NCBI RefSeq assembly: GCF_037027445.1
Contig: NZ_JBANDL010000002.1
Coordinates: 992,001-1,056,000, forward strand
DNA from: Lysobacter firmicutimachus
GTDB taxonomy: Bacteria > Pseudomonadota > Gammaproteobacteria > Xanthomonadales > Xanthomonadaceae
Reading direction: 5' to 3'
Length of the DNA: 64,000 nt
The notes beneath the pieces were generated by a model. It worked only from the letters and a program-made list of their open reading frames with translations, did not search any database and was not told where the DNA came from. Positions 34,120 through 45,126 of this stretch are shown here, one piece after another. Position 1 is the stretch's first letter, and each line of letters opens with the position of its first letter. The position numbers and the translations under genes are program-made.

Positions 34120-35151
34120 TCAGCCGTGGCCGAGCGCGCGCTTGGCCGCGGCGACGATCTTGTCGACGCTGGGCAGGTACTTCATCTCCAGGCGGAACAG
34201 CGGGATGTGGGTGTCGTAGCCGGTGACGCGCTCGACCGGCGCCAGCAGGTCGTACATCGACTCCTCGGCCAGGCGCGCGGCGATCTCGGCGCCGAAGCCG
34301 GCGGTCTTGGGCGCTTCGTGCACGATCACGCAGCGGCCGGTCTTGGCCACCGACTCGGCGATGGTGGCGAAATCCAGCGGCTTGAGCGTGGCGACGTCGA
34401 TGACTTCGGCGCTGATGCCTTCGCCGGCCAGCTTGTCGGCCGCTTCCAGGGTTTCCTTGACCTGCGCGCCCCAGCTGACCAGGGTGATGTCGCTGCCGTC
34501 GCGCAGCACGTAGCACACGTCCAGCGGCAGCGCTTCGCCGTCGTCGGCGACCACTTCCTTGTACTGGCGATAGATGCGCTTGGGCTCCATGAAGATCACC
34601 GGGTCCGGGTCGCGGATCGCCGCCAGCAGCAGGCCGTAGGCGCGCGCCGGCGAGGACGGCAGCACCACGCGCAGGCCGGGCACGTTGGTGAACAGCGCTT
34701 CGTTGGCTTCGCTGTGGTGTTCCGGCGCGCGGATGCCGCCGCCCCACGGCACGCGCAGCACCATCGGGCAGCTCAGACGGCCGCGGGTGCGGTGACGGAA
34801 ACGCGCGGCGTGGCAGATGATGTGGTCGAGCATCGGATAGACGAAGCCGTCGAACTGGGCTTCGGCGATCGGCTTCATGCCCTGCGCGGCCAGGCCGACA
34901 GTGAGGCCGGCGATGGTGGTTTCGTCCAGCGGCGTGTCGAGCACGCGCTCGGGGCCGAACTGCTGCTGCAGGCCGGCGGTGGCGCGGAACACGCCGCCGT
35001 TGACGCCGACGTCCTCGCCCAGCACCAGCACGCTGTCGTCGTGGCGCATCTCGTAGGCCAGCGCCTGGGTGATGGCTTCGATCAAGGTGATCGCCGCCGG
35101 GGTGGCGACCGGCTGCGCGGTGTCGATCTTGGCTTGGGTGGCGGCGTTCAT
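34120..35151 (-). CDS. bkdA2: 2-oxoisovalerate/pyruvate dehydrogenase E1 beta subunit
   Basis: 343 residues. Transketolase-like pyrimidine-binding domain with E-D-V-G-V-N-G-G-V-F-R-A-T and L-D-T-P-L-D-E-T-T-I-A-G, H-H-S-E-A-N-E in the middle and a transketolase C-terminal domain with V-S-W-G-A-Q-V and H-E-A-P-K-T-A-G-F-G. The set of features favours a branched-chain 2-oxoacid enzyme. Start overlaps the E1alpha stop by four bases (ATGA). Confidence 0.9.
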   Translation of the reverse strand: MNAATQAKIDTAQPVATPAAITLIEAITQALAYEMRHDDSVLVLGEDVGVNGGVFRATAGLQQQFGPERVLDTPLDETTIAGLTVGLAAQGMKPIAEAQFDGFVYPMLDHIICHAARFRHRTRGRLSCPMVLRVPWGGGIRAPEHHSEANEALFTNVPGLRVVLPSSPARAYGLLLAAIRDPDPVIFMEPKRIYRQYKEVVADDGEALPLDVCYVLRDGSDITLVSWGAQVKETLEAADKLAGEGISAEVIDVATLKPLDFATIAESVAKTGRCVIVHEAPKTAGFGAEIAARLAEESMYDLLAPVERVTGYDTHIPLFRLEMKYLPSVDKIVAAAKRALGHG

Positions 35152-36221
35152 CGGCGGCCCTCCTGGGCGAGCGCTTCGGCGCGTTGCGCCTGCAGATCCG
35201 CCGGCATGTCGGCGTAGAGGTAATCGAACATGGCTTCGACCGGTTGCACCGGCGTTTCCAGATAGGCGTTGATTTCGACGTCGACCTTGGCCGCGCATTC
35301 CTCGGCCCAGGCTTTTTCCAGTTCTTCGTTCCACACGCCCTGGGCGGTGAGGTAGGCCCGCAGGCGCGGCACCGGGTCGCGGGTCCAGGCGTCCTTGACC
35401 TCGGCCTCGTCGCGGTAGCGGCGCGCATCGTCGGCGGTGGTGTGGTCGTGCAGGCGATAGGTCATGAATTCGATCACGCTGCCGCCGCCGCCGTTGCGCG
35501 CCAGCTCGGCCGCGCGGCGCATGCCTTCGAGCACCGCGATCAGATCGTTGCCGTCGACCTGCAGGCAATGCAGGCCGCCGGCTAGGCCCTTCTGGGCCAG
35601 GGTCTTGGCGCCGGTCTGGGCCGAGCGCGGCACCGAGATCGCCCAACCGTTGTTGATCACGCACAGGATCAGCGGCAGCTGGTAGGCGCCGGCCGAATTC
35701 AGCGCGGCGTAGAAGTCGGTCTTGGACGAACCGCCGTCGCCGCAGCAGGCGACCGCGAGATTCTTTTCCTTGCGCAGCTTGAACGCCAGCGCGGCGCCGG
35801 CAGCGTGCAGGCATTGGGTGGAGATCGGCACCGACCAGGCGAAGTCCTTGCGCGGACCGGCGAAGTCGTTGCCGCGCTCGTCGCCGCCCCAGTACATCAG
35901 CACTTCGCGCGGCTGCACGCCGCGCATGAACTGCGCGCCGTATTCGCGATAGCTGGGCGCGAACACGTCGTCGGGCTTCATCGAGGCGCCGATGCCGACG
36001 TGGGTGGCTTCGTGGCCCAGGCAAGCGGCGTAGGTGCCGAGCTTGCCGGTGCGCTGCAAGGCGATGGCCTTGCTGTCGAAGGTCCGCACGAACAGCATCT
36101 GCTTGAACAACGGCAGCAGAACGTTGGCGTCCTTGAACGCGGCCGGAATCTCGGCGACGGGCTTGCCGTCGGCGCCGAGGTATTGGAGGTATTCGATTTC
36201 GAACGTCGCGGCGACGGTCAT
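35148..36221 (-). CDS. bkdA1: 2-oxoisovalerate/pyruvate dehydrogenase E1 alpha subunit
   Basis: 357 residues. Thiamine-diphosphate motif G-D-G-G-S-S-K-T-D-F-Y-A-A-L-N-S-A ending in N-N near 165-200. Active-site blocks F-A-P-S-Y-R-E-Y-G and T-Y-R-L-H-D-H-T-T-A-D-D are present. It decarboxylates a 2-oxoacid and passes the acyl group to E2 lipoate; in Xanthomonadaceae such operons supply branched-chain acyl-CoA primers for iso fatty acids. First gene of the operon, with GAGGA near the start. Confidence 0.9.
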   Translation of the reverse strand: MTVAATFEIEYLQYLGADGKPVAEIPAAFKDANVLLPLFKQMLFVRTFDSKAIALQRTGKLGTYAACLGHEATHVGIGASMKPDDVFAPSYREYGAQFMRGVQPREVLMYWGGDERGNDFAGPRKDFAWSVPISTQCLHAAGAALAFKLRKEKNLAVACCGDGGSSKTDFYAALNSAGAYQLPLILCVINNGWAISVPRSAQTGAKTLAQKGLAGGLHCLQVDGNDLIAVLEGMRRAAELARNGGGGSVIEFMTYRLHDHTTADDARRYRDEAEVKDAWTRDPVPRLRAYLTAQGVWNEELEKAWAEECAAKVDVEINAYLETPVQPVEAMFDYLYADMPADLQAQRAEALAQEGRR

Positions 36222-36684
36222 CGGGAAAGGTCCTCACGGAAAAGGGATGAGGTCCGAATCGTTCCGGTCCCGGATCCAGTGCCGGGCGCGCTGGTCAGCT
36301 TCAGACTGGCTGGGTCCGGATTCCGCGCATTAAGCCGGGAATTCCGGGCCGGGCTAAAGCCGCGGCGCCCGCTGGACGGGCGCTGCGTCATGGCGCGGAT
36401 GATACCCAAAGGCGCGTTAAGCGCCGTTGCGCGGTGCGGCATGCAAGTTTCGCCGGAACGCGCTAGACGCCAAATAACGTCAGGACGGCGCGGTATGGAT
36501 TCGGGCGCTGCCGCACGCCGCGAACGCGCCGCCGGTCGGGTTTCGATCCGCCGCCGGCCGGCGCGCGACCGGCATCGCGCAAAAAAAAGCGCGGCCGGAG
36601 CCGCGCTTGGATCTTGCATGCCGCGTTGGCGGGTTTTCGCTGCGGTCGGAACCGGGCGCGGACGCCCGGTTCCGCCGCGGCCGA
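36222..36684 (-). other. Promoter region of the dehydrogenase operon and terminator of the nuclease gene
   Basis: 463 bases without a supported gene. On the minus strand TATCAT (36399-36404) is a plausible -10 for the E1alpha operon, giving a 5' leader of roughly 170 bases. The terminator at 36581-36608 ends the upstream nuclease gene on the same strand. Confidence 0.5.
36581..36608 (-). terminator. Rho-independent terminator of the ExeM-like nuclease gene
   Basis: Read on the minus strand: AAGCGCGGC-TCCG-GCCGCGCTT followed by a run of T. It lies 77 bases after the nuclease stop. Confidence 0.92.
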
Positions 36685-39600
36685 TCACCACCAGCGACCG
36701 GTCAGCTGCACGAGGTGGAAGTCGAAATCGTTGAACGGATTCGGATCTTCCACCGCCGACGCGGCCAGGCCGGTCAGCAGCAGTCGGCGATCGAACAGGC
36801 CCGGACGCGGCGCGACGATGGCGAAGTCGAAGCGTTGGCTCGCGCCGGCGGCCAGACGCGCGCCTTCGCAAGTGGCTTCGAAGCCGCTGCGCTGCGGCGC
36901 GACGGTGCAGTTCCAACCGGCCGGCGCGGCGATGGATACGTTGCCCGCCGGCGCATCGCCGTACAGGGTCACGCTCGGCAGCACCGCGACATCGCCGCCG
37001 CGATTGCGCAGGGCGACCGAGAACGCGCCGTTCTGGCCGCCGCGCAACACGCGCGGGCCGTCGACGTCGATCGCCAGGTCGGCGCGCGCGGTGGTCTCCA
37101 CGTTGACCAGGGCCTGGTCGTTGCCGTCGTTCGGATCGAACGATTGCGCCTGCGCGGCGACCGCCAGGGTGGTGGTCTTGCCGATCATCGCTTCGGTCGC
37201 GTTCGCCGACAGCGCGAAGGTCGCGCCTTCGCCGTTGGCCAGGACATCGCGGTTGCAGGCGACGTGGGTCGAACCGGCGTTCACCTGCGGGGTGTCGCAG
37301 TTCCAACCCGACGGCGCGGTCACGTTCAGCGCCGGCAGTTCGGCGTTGATCGCGAAACCGATGCCCGGATAGTCGGCCTGTTCCGGACCGGCGTTGTTCA
37401 GCGTCGCGCTGAACTGCACCGGACGGCCGACGCGCACCGAGGCGGTCGAGGTCGAGGCGATCACCGCCAGATCGGCGCGCCGGCGCGCATCGACGTAGGC
37501 GACCACCGGGTCGTGGTCGGACAGGCGCGAGGGCGAATCGGCCAGGCTGCGGTTGATCTCCGGGAAGTCGGCGTTGATCCGCGCGTGGTCGAGCTTGAGC
37601 CCGGCCGCGGCGCCGACCAGGGCCTGGTTGGCGAGCACGTGGTCGATGGTCTGCGCGCTGCCGCCGAAGGTGTAGCTGTAGCGCTGATCCGGCGTTTCCA
37701 GATCGCCCAGCTTGACCAGGTTCGGTTCCACCAGGTCGGCGCCATCACCCGGCACCGCGGTCTGGTCGTCGGGCGTCGGCGTGCCGGCGACGGTGTTGAT
37801 CACGTCGGTCAGGCCGTCGTTGAACTCGAACGCGTTGAAGTCGCCGAGGGTGACGATGCGTTCGGCCGGATTGGCGAGCTGGCGTTCCTGGATGAAACGG
37901 GCCAGGAACTCGGCCTGGGCCTGGCGCTTCATGCGCACGCGATGGCCGGCGGCGTCGTCGAGTTCGCTGTCGATCAGCGAGCGCTGATGGACCAGGATCA
38001 CCGTGACCGGGAAGCTGCGGCCGTCGGCGCCGTGCACGGTCGCCTGCAGCATCAGCGGCGGGCGGTCGTTGAGCTGGCCGCTGCTGCCGTCGGGCTGGGT
38101 CCAGGTCGCGTCCTTGCCGACCTGGGTCACCGCCTGCACCTCGACCCGGGCCTGGCCGCCGAAGTCGGCGGTCTTGATCAGGTAGCCGACGTCGATGCCG
38201 CCGATGTCGTTGCCTTCCTGCAGGTAGGCGACGTACTTCGGATCGGGGCGGCCGGCGGCGACCGCATCGGCGTTGACGCGCGCGGCGATGTCTTGCAGCG
38301 CGGTCAGGTTCTCGACTTCGATCAGGCCCAGGATGTCGGGCTGCTGCAGGTAGGAGATGCCCTGCGAGACCTTGCCGAGGCGGCGCGCGTAGGCCTCCGG
38401 GGTCAGCACCGGTTCGCCGATCGCCGGGTCGTTGACCGCGTCGAAGAAGCGCTCGACGTTGTACGAGGCGATGGTGAATTCCCACGGCAGCGGCAGGCGC
38501 GAGGCGACCGGCTGCATGCCCTGGGTGATGGTCGACAAGGCGGCCGGATCGCGCAGGATGGTGTAGCGGCGGAAGCCGTAGTCCAGCGGGCCGGTGAGGT
38601 CGGTGACGACCGCGCCGGTCGACAGGTTGAAGGCGGTGCCGCCGAGCGCGTCGCTGTCGACGGTGATCAGTTCCGGATTGAAGTCCCAGCGCGGGATCGG
38701 CGGAATGCTGCCGCCGCCCGGCGCGGCGTCCGGCGCCTGAATGCCCGGTTCGCGGAACGGACGCGGCACGCCGGTGACGACCACGTTGAAGATGCCGTTG
38801 CCGCTGCCGGTGGCGTTGGTTTCGTTCTTCGAACCCTGGGTCGGCGAGACCACGGTGGCGCTGGGGATGACCACCCGCATGCCCTCGAAGCGCTCGAGCT
38901 GGTCCAGGCCGCCGTCCGGCGAGGGCAGGGAGGTGCTCAGCGCGACCGCCTGCGGCAGGGTGTTGGGACCCATCACCGCCGGCTGCGACACGAACACGAC
39001 CTGCACGCCGTTGCCGAGTTCGGTCAGCGGCAACTGGCCCGGGTCGGCGGTCGGGATGTATTCGATCACCTGACCGCTGGCGCGCACGGTGTTGCCGACG
39101 GCGGCCGCGGCCGGGACCGGGCTGCCGGTGAACACGAACACGGCTTCGGAGGTGGCCGGGTCGGCGTCGATCTGGTCGTCCGGCGCTTGCAGGAAGAAAC
39201 CGTTGCTCTTGCGGCCGGTGACGATGCCGGAGGTGTAGACGCGCTGGCCGACCAGCGGCGAGGTCTGGCCGCTGCCCTGGATGGCGTGGATCGCGGTCAG
39301 CTCGACTTCGTCGTTGACGATGGTGCCGATCGCTTCGCCGTCGCCGAGGCGGGCGCCGGTCGGCGAACTCAACCGGACGAAGAAGGTTTCGTCGCCCTCG
39401 GTGTCGCTGTCGTCGTTGACCTGCACGGCGACGGTGGCGCTGGTCTGGCCTTCGGCGAAGGTCACGGTGCCGTTGGCGACGTTGTAGTCGCCCGCGGCGC
39501 TCGCGCTGCCGTCGGCGGTGGCGTAGCGCACGCTGACGCCGCCGGCCGGCGCCGGTTCGGACAGGGTCACGGTGAACACGAACTCGCCGGCGTTTTCCAG

Positions 39601-40245
39601 CCGCAGCACGTCGCCGATGCTCAATACCGGCAGATTGGCGCCGCCGCACGAGAACGCGGCGCTGGCGCGGTTGCGCGGCGCGGCCGGCGCGGTGGCGAAA
39701 TCGGCGCCGTTGACGTCGGTATCGGTGCAGCCGTTGTCGGCGCGCAGCGCGGCGAGAATCGCGCTGAGCGTGGCGGTGGGCTGGCTGCCTTCGGCGCAGT
39801 TGGTGCCGCTGCCGTAGCCGACGAAGTCGATGCTGCCGAGCGGGCAGGCGCCGCTGAGGGCGTTGTTGTGATTGACCAGGGCGACCTTGCCGGCGCCGCC
39901 GGCCATCGCCAGGGTGCCGATCGCGTCCGGCGTCGGCAGGGCGACCGTGCCGCCGCTGCCGTCGGCCTGCTTGATCAGGTAATAGCCGCCCGGCGCGATG
40001 GTGCCGGTCAGCGGCGTGCGCGACCAGTTCGAACCGGTGCTGGAGGCGTACTGCACGCTCCAGCCGGTCAGGTCGACCGGGTCGCTGCCGTTGTTGTGCA
40101 GCTCGATGAAATCGCTCTTGAGCGTGGCGCCGGAATTGCCGCCGCCGCCGTAGACCTGACTGATGACGACTTGGGCGTGGGCCGATCCAGCCGAAGCCAA
40201 AGCCAACAACAATGCCGCCGAAAGGCGGCTGAAGCACTTATCCAT
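36685..40245 (-). CDS. ExeM/NucH-family extracellular endonuclease
   Basis: 1186 residues from ATG 40245, preferred because GGGGAG precedes it, as in the paralogue; ATG 40257 is also possible. Order of parts: signal peptide (to A-H-A|Q); lamin-tail domain with F-I-E-L-H-N-N-G; Calx-beta domain about 205-310; an OB-like region about 320-420; an endonuclease/exonuclease/phosphatase domain about 590-920; then two CARDB/DUF11-like beta domains. Catalytic residues are all present: Asn596 (S-Y-N-V-E), Glu643 (I-E-V-E-N), His753, Asp802/Asn804 (G-D-F-N-A) and Asp910-His911-Asp912 (S-D-H-D-P). It should degrade extracellular DNA. Confidence 0.9.
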   Translation of the reverse strand: MDKCFSRLSAALLLALASAGSAHAQVVISQVYGGGGNSGATLKSDFIELHNNGSDPVDLTGWSVQYASSTGSNWSRTPLTGTIAPGGYYLIKQADGSGGTVALPTPDAIGTLAMAGGAGKVALVNHNNALSGACPLGSIDFVGYGSGTNCAEGSQPTATLSAILAALRADNGCTDTDVNGADFATAPAAPRNRASAAFSCGGANLPVLSIGDVLRLENAGEFVFTVTLSEPAPAGGVSVRYATADGSASAAGDYNVANGTVTFAEGQTSATVAVQVNDDSDTEGDETFFVRLSSPTGARLGDGEAIGTIVNDEVELTAIHAIQGSGQTSPLVGQRVYTSGIVTGRKSNGFFLQAPDDQIDADPATSEAVFVFTGSPVPAAAAVGNTVRASGQVIEYIPTADPGQLPLTELGNGVQVVFVSQPAVMGPNTLPQAVALSTSLPSPDGGLDQLERFEGMRVVIPSATVVSPTQGSKNETNATGSGNGIFNVVVTGVPRPFREPGIQAPDAAPGGGSIPPIPRWDFNPELITVDSDALGGTAFNLSTGAVVTDLTGPLDYGFRRYTILRDPAALSTITQGMQPVASRLPLPWEFTIASYNVERFFDAVNDPAIGEPVLTPEAYARRLGKVSQGISYLQQPDILGLIEVENLTALQDIAARVNADAVAAGRPDPKYVAYLQEGNDIGGIDVGYLIKTADFGGQARVEVQAVTQVGKDATWTQPDGSSGQLNDRPPLMLQATVHGADGRSFPVTVILVHQRSLIDSELDDAAGHRVRMKRQAQAEFLARFIQERQLANPAERIVTLGDFNAFEFNDGLTDVINTVAGTPTPDDQTAVPGDGADLVEPNLVKLGDLETPDQRYSYTFGGSAQTIDHVLANQALVGAAAGLKLDHARINADFPEINRSLADSPSRLSDHDPVVAYVDARRRADLAVIASTSTASVRVGRPVQFSATLNNAGPEQADYPGIGFAINAELPALNVTAPSGWNCDTPQVNAGSTHVACNRDVLANGEGATFALSANATEAMIGKTTTLAVAAQAQSFDPNDGNDQALVNVETTARADLAIDVDGPRVLRGGQNGAFSVALRNRGGDVAVLPSVTLYGDAPAGNVSIAAPAGWNCTVAPQRSGFEATCEGARLAAGASQRFDFAIVAPRPGLFDRRLLLTGLAASAVEDPNPFNDFDFHLVQLTGRWW

Positions 40246-40450
40246 GTTTCTCCCCATGTGAACGCCTGGATCCCCCCGGACACGCAGACGGGGTGGATTG
40301 TGCCCTAATGCTCACTTCTTGGCGTTGCACGGCGATGACGCCGCGCCTGCGTTTTTTCGACGGCCGTCGCGAACTGCGCCGGCCCGGCCGACTGGCGCCG
40401 CTGGACGAGCCCGATTCGGGCCGAAACGGCCGGGGCCGTCCGTCGGCGAA

Positions 40451-40474
40451 GCCCCCCGGCCGGAGCCGGGGGGC
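40451..40474 (-). terminator. Terminator-like hairpin after the second nuclease-like gene
   Basis: A perfect ten-base stem GCCCCCCGGC / GCCGGGGGGC with loop CGGA (TCCG on the minus strand), 27 bases beyond the stop at 40502. There is no T-run, so termination is possible but not certain. Confidence 0.5.
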
Positions 40475-40501
40475 GGTACCGCGGTTCAAACCTGGAGGAA
40501 C

Positions 40502-43500
40502 TCAGGGCTGGGGCGTGCCGGCGGCGACGATCGGCAGCGCCATCCGGGCGGCGTTGTTGGCCGGGTCCGGATCGGCGGACGGGGAGGTCACCGAGGCCGC
40601 GAGTTCGACCGTGCGCCCGGCCATGGCCGCGTCGGTGGCGCTGCGCAGATGGAACCAATGGCTCTGGTGCCCGGTGCTGTCGACCGGCTCGCCGGTGCAG
40701 GCCACGCTGGTGTGATCGCCTACGATCGTGGGCGCTTCGCAGCGCCAGCCCGGCATGACCGCACTGACCTCCAGGTTCGGCCAGGCGCCGGACAGGGCCA
40801 GGCCGAGGCCGACCTGGCGCGCCCAGTCCGGGCCCTGGTTGTCCACCGACACCGACAGTTCCAGCGGGCGTCCGGCCTCCAACTGGGATTCGCCGTGCAA
40901 GGGGCCGGCCCAGACCCGCAAGTCGGCGTGGGTCCGCGGCACCAGCCGCAGGTGCAGCGGGTCGACGTCGCCGGCGCGCATCGGCACCGAGTCGTCGTCG
41001 CGCAGCACCGCCGGGTAGCCGGCATTGCTGCGCAGGCGCTGCACCTGGATCCAGTCGGTGGCGCCGATCAGGCGCTCGTCGGCGAAGGCGTGCTGCAGTT
41101 CCTGGCGGCTGCCTTCGTCGATCGAGGAATAGCGCTCGGACTCGGGTTCGGTCGCGGTGAGCTCGAGCAGGTCCGGATCGAAGCGGTCGATGCCGTCGCC
41201 GAGCACCATCGTGCTGACGCCCTCGCTCGGCCGGCCGGTCAAGGTGCCGATCGGATCGACCAGGCCGTCGTTGAACGCGTGCGCGTCGAACTTGCCCAGC
41301 ACCAGCAGCGGCAGCGCGTCGGGGTCGCTTTGCTGTTGCCGCACCCAGCCGGCGATGAACTCGGCCTGCTGGTGGCGGCGGTCGCGCTGCAGTTCGGCTT
41401 CCGGCGTATCGGCGTCGCTGCCGGCCATCGGCGCCAGTTGCACCAGCAACAGGCGCTGGCGGAAACGGTGGCCGTCGAGGGAGTGGATGGAGGCATCGAT
41501 GCTCAGCGGCGCCTGATCGAACAGCACTGCCGCCGGACCGCTGCCGCCCGGCAACAGCGCGTCGCGGCCGACTTGGGCGATGTGCTCCACCACCACCCGC
41601 GAGCCCCACGGGCCGACTTGCTCGCTGCGGGCAAGGAAACCGATCTGCGGCTTGAGCGGATCGACGTTGGACAGGGCGATGGCGCGGTACTGCGGGTCGG
41701 CATGGCCGAAGGCCACGGCGTCGCGGTTGATCCGCTCGGCCAGGCGCTGCAGCAAGGGCTCGTTCTCGATCCCGGTGATCGCGACCAGATCGGGCATCCG
41801 CAGGTCCTCGCGGATGCTGCGCGAGATCTTGCCCAGACGCCGCTCCAAGGCATGCGGCGGCGTCGCCGGCTGACCGGAGCCGGGCGGGCTGTACTCGTCG
41901 TAGAGGTCGCTCAGGTCGTAGCTGACCACATGGGTCTGGCGCTGCTGCGGATCGCCCTCCTCGATGCGCGGCGGTGCCGGCGGCGATTCGCGCACGATCA
42001 GTTGCGCCTCGCGCTGCAGCATCACGGCGTAGCGGCCGCTGCGTTGGTCCAGCGGACCGATCACGCCGTCGACGCGTGCGCCGACGCCGAGATCGACCGG
42101 CGCATGGCCGTCGGCGTCGCTGTCGACGCCGACCACCTCCTGATTGCCGTCCCAGCGCGGCAGCCAGCCCTGGACCTGACCGTGGAAGATCGGCGGATAG
42201 CGCGTGCCCGGCTCGCGCATCGGCGCCGGCTGGTCGTAGGGGCCGAGCGCGACGTGGAAGCGGCCGTCGCTGCGGGTGCGTTCCTGCGCGGCATCGAAGA
42301 CGCCGCCGGTCGGTCCGACCACGCGCACCTCCGGCAGGCCCACGCGCATGCCTTCGAACGCTTCGTAATCCGGCGCGCCGGCGACCGGGGCCCAGGGCAG
42401 CAGCGGCGCCGGCGGCAACGGCCGCGGCGACGTCGTCAGCGCAACGACCGCCGGCGAGCCCGCGATCGCGGTCATGGTGCCGCGCATGGGATGGGCGCCG
42501 CCGTCGGACAGTTCCGCGACCGTGCCACCGACGCGCACGCGCAGGCCGCGCCATTGCGGATCGGGCCGAGCGCCGGTCTGCACGAACAGTCCCTGCGACG
42601 TGTTCGGATCGCCGTCGCTTTCGAACTCTTCGCTCTGCAGATAGAAGCCGTCCTCGCTCAGCGCGGTGACGATGCCTTCGACCGCGACGAACTCGCCGCG
42701 CAACGGCGAGATCGCGCCAGGCCCTTGCACCGCCGGAATCGGCACCACCCGCAGATCGTCGTCGAGGATCGTGCTGAAACCTTCCAGGGCGACGCTGCCG
42801 TCCTCGCCGATCGCGCCGGACAGGATCTGCGCCTTGATCTTGACCGTTTCGTCGCCTTCGTAGCGGGTGTCGCCGCGCACGCCGAAGCTGACGTGGACGC
42901 GGTCCTGGCCGGGGCCGATCATCGCTTCGTACTCGAACGGCAGATAATCCTCGTCCGCGCGGGCCGTGCCGCCGTCGGCCGAGCTCACCCGCACCCGCAC
43001 GCCGTTGCCGTCGGCCGGGCGATCCAGGCGCAGTTCGATCGGGAACGGCGCGATGTCGGCGTCGCCTTCCTTGAGCGCGATCGGCTGCAGCGACAGCCGC
43101 GGCGGCGGTTGCTGCGGATCGTCGTTGACGATGACGGCCTGGAGGTTGAGGTAGTCGCCGTTGGCGGTCACCGCGCCGGAATGGACCTTGATCTGCAGGG
43201 CGACGGTCTCGTCGGCTTCGATCAGCGCATCGCCCTTCACCGGCAGGGCGAAGCTGGCTTCGGTCTGGCCGGCGGGGATGGTGCCGCGCAGGTCGATCGG
43301 CAGATAGTCCTCGCCCGCACGCGCCGTGCCCTGGCCGTTGCTGAAGACGCTCCAGCTGACGCCGCCGATGCCGGCGGGACGGTCCAGCTTGAGCTTGAAC
43401 AGGAACGGCGCGATATCGCCGTGGCCTTCGGCCTGGGCGACATCCAGCGCCGACAGGCGCGGCGGCGGGCCGGGCGGGCAGGCGCGCACGGCCGAGTTGC

Positions 43501-44071
43501 GGGTGCGCGGCGTCGGCGAGCCGATGTTGAAATCGGCGCCGTTGACCTGGGTGTCGACGCAGCCGCCGTCCTTGCGCAACTGCGCGCTGGCGATGCCGGC
43601 GGCCGGCGTCGGCGCCGCGCCTTCGGCGCAGTCGATGCTGCCGTAGCCGACGAAGTCGATCGAACCGGTCGGGCAGGACACGTTGATCGGGTTGTTGTGA
43701 TTGACCAGGGCCAGCTTGCCGTTGAGCTGATTCAACGAAAGATTGCCGGCGAGGTCGTAGGCGGTCAGCGGGCTGGAGCCGACCGAAACGCGCTGGCGGA
43801 TCAGGAAGTAGCCGCCCGGGGCGATGACCCCGCTCAGCGGCGTGCGTTGCCACGCGTTGGCGCCGTTGACCGGCGCGTAGTGCAGGCTCCAGCCGCTGAG
43901 GTCGACCGGCGCGCTGCCGTTGTTGTGCAGTTCGATGAAATCGGCGTTGTAGCGTGCGCCGCTTTGGCCGGCGCCGGCATAGACCTGCGAAACGACCACC
44001 TGCGCCTGCGCGGCGCCGGCCAACGCCAAAGCGATGCCGGCCGCGAGGGCGCGGCTTGCGAATTTATGCAT
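40502..44071 (-). CDS. Catalytically degenerate ExeM/NucH-like secreted paralogue
   Basis: 1189 residues from ATG 44071 (GGGGA five bases upstream). Same layout as its neighbour: signal peptide (to A-Q-A|Q), lamin-tail domain with F-I-E-L-H-N-N-G, two Calx-beta domains rather than one, an OB-like region, an EEP-like domain and a C-terminal CARDB-like part. Every catalytic position that I can align has changed: Asn to Asp719 (S-Y-D-L), Glu to Gly767 (T-G-I-E-N), His to Gln878, G-D-F-N to G-K-F-D (Lys927, Asp929) and S-D-H-D-P to G-D-V-D-P (Val1036). The frame is intact over 3.5 kb, so it is not a simple pseudogene. It may bind DNA or another polymer without cutting. Confidence 0.85.
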   Translation of the reverse strand: MHKFASRALAAGIALALAGAAQAQVVVSQVYAGAGQSGARYNADFIELHNNGSAPVDLSGWSLHYAPVNGANAWQRTPLSGVIAPGGYFLIRQRVSVGSSPLTAYDLAGNLSLNQLNGKLALVNHNNPINVSCPTGSIDFVGYGSIDCAEGAAPTPAAGIASAQLRKDGGCVDTQVNGADFNIGSPTPRTRNSAVRACPPGPPPRLSALDVAQAEGHGDIAPFLFKLKLDRPAGIGGVSWSVFSNGQGTARAGEDYLPIDLRGTIPAGQTEASFALPVKGDALIEADETVALQIKVHSGAVTANGDYLNLQAVIVNDDPQQPPPRLSLQPIALKEGDADIAPFPIELRLDRPADGNGVRVRVSSADGGTARADEDYLPFEYEAMIGPGQDRVHVSFGVRGDTRYEGDETVKIKAQILSGAIGEDGSVALEGFSTILDDDLRVVPIPAVQGPGAISPLRGEFVAVEGIVTALSEDGFYLQSEEFESDGDPNTSQGLFVQTGARPDPQWRGLRVRVGGTVAELSDGGAHPMRGTMTAIAGSPAVVALTTSPRPLPPAPLLPWAPVAGAPDYEAFEGMRVGLPEVRVVGPTGGVFDAAQERTRSDGRFHVALGPYDQPAPMREPGTRYPPIFHGQVQGWLPRWDGNQEVVGVDSDADGHAPVDLGVGARVDGVIGPLDQRSGRYAVMLQREAQLIVRESPPAPPRIEEGDPQQRQTHVVSYDLSDLYDEYSPPGSGQPATPPHALERRLGKISRSIREDLRMPDLVAITGIENEPLLQRLAERINRDAVAFGHADPQYRAIALSNVDPLKPQIGFLARSEQVGPWGSRVVVEHIAQVGRDALLPGGSGPAAVLFDQAPLSIDASIHSLDGHRFRQRLLLVQLAPMAGSDADTPEAELQRDRRHQQAEFIAGWVRQQQSDPDALPLLVLGKFDAHAFNDGLVDPIGTLTGRPSEGVSTMVLGDGIDRFDPDLLELTATEPESERYSSIDEGSRQELQHAFADERLIGATDWIQVQRLRSNAGYPAVLRDDDSVPMRAGDVDPLHLRLVPRTHADLRVWAGPLHGESQLEAGRPLELSVSVDNQGPDWARQVGLGLALSGAWPNLEVSAVMPGWRCEAPTIVGDHTSVACTGEPVDSTGHQSHWFHLRSATDAAMAGRTVELAASVTSPSADPDPANNAARMALPIVAAGTPQP

Positions 44072-44247
44072 GGATTCCCCTTGAGAATGCGCCTGCGGGA
44101 CGTGCTTGGCAGGCCCGGCCATTGTGCGCTGGGGGTGTCGCACCGGCCGCGACCGTTGCGCTCGTGCGGCGCCGGCGTTGCGCGCGCCGGGCCCTGCGCC
44201 GGCTGGGTTTGCGCTACGCTTTGCGCCCCTGCCGCGAGCTGTGCCGT

Positions 44248-45126
44248 ATGTCCGTCGAAAAGAACCAGCGCGAACTGGAAAGCGGTATCCATACCGACCT
44301 GCACGGACGCATCACTTACGGCGGCTATCTGCAGCTGGACAAACTGCTGTCGGCCCAGCGCGGCCTGTCCGATCCGCCGCACCACGACGAGATGCTCTTC
44401 ATCATCCAGCACCAGGTGTCGGAGCTGTGGATGAAGCTGATCATCCACGAGCTGACCGCCGCCCTGGAGCATCTGCGCCGCGACCAGGTCTGGCAGTGCC
44501 AGAAGGTGCTGGCCCGCTGCAAGCAGGCGCTGCGCCAGCTGACCGAGCAATGGTCGGTGCTGGAAACCCTGACCCCCTCGGAGTACATGGGCTTCCGCGA
44601 GACCCTGGGCCCGTCCTCCGGCTTCCAGTCGCTGCAGTACCGCACCATCGAGTTCATGCTCGGCAACAAGAACGAGGCCATGCTGCGGGTGTTCGCCTAC
44701 GACCCGCAGGGCCAGGCGGCCCTGGAGCAGGCGCTGGCGGCGCCGAGCCTGTACGACGAATTCCTGATGTACCTGGCCCGGTTCGGCCACGCCATCCCCG
44801 CCGAACACCTGCAGCGCGACTGGCGCCGGCCGCACGTCAGCGACCGCGCCCTGCAGCCGGTGTTCGAGCGCATCTACGAGAACACCGACCGCTACTGGCG
44901 CGAGTACGCCCTGTGCGAGGACCTGGTCGACCTGGAGACCCAGTTCCAGCTGTGGCGCTTCCGCCACATGCGCACGGTCATGCGCATCATCGGCTTCAAG
45001 CGCGGCACCGGCGGCTCCAGTGGGGTCGGCTTCCTCAAGCAGGCGCTGGAGCTGACCTTCTTCCCCGAGCTGTTCGAGGTCCGCACCACGATCGGCGCCG
45101 GTCCGGAGCGCGGCGAGGGCTACTGA
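44248..45126 (+). CDS. kynA: Tryptophan 2,3-dioxygenase
   Basis: 292 residues, haem enzyme opening the indole ring of tryptophan to N-formylkynurenine. Family blocks: [28 protein letters not shown] (substrate/haem His), [13 protein letters not shown] near 115 and [21 protein letters not shown] with the axial His. Length matches the family. A TACGCT element near 44215 may be its -10. No other kynurenine-pathway gene is adjacent. Confidence 0.95.
   Translation: MSVEKNQRELESGIHTDLHGRITYGGYLQLDKLLSAQRGLSDPPHHDEMLFIIQHQVSELWMKLIIHELTAALEHLRRDQVWQCQKVLARCKQALRQLTEQWSVLETLTPSEYMGFRETLGPSSGFQSLQYRTIEFMLGNKNEAMLRVFAYDPQGQAALEQALAAPSLYDEFLMYLARFGHAIPAEHLQRDWRRPHVSDRALQPVFERIYENTDRYWREYALCEDLVDLETQFQLWRFRHMRTVMRIIGFKRGTGGSSGVGFLKQALELTFFPELFEVRTTIGAGPERGEGY

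Noticed and set aside
36607..44434. Very long plus-strand open frames (over 1200 codons) opposite the two nuclease genes
   Set aside because: They are antisense shadows of GC-rich genes: low-complexity Arg/Ala/Gly/Val translations, no domain, no ribosome binding site, while the minus-strand frames show signal peptides and known domains.
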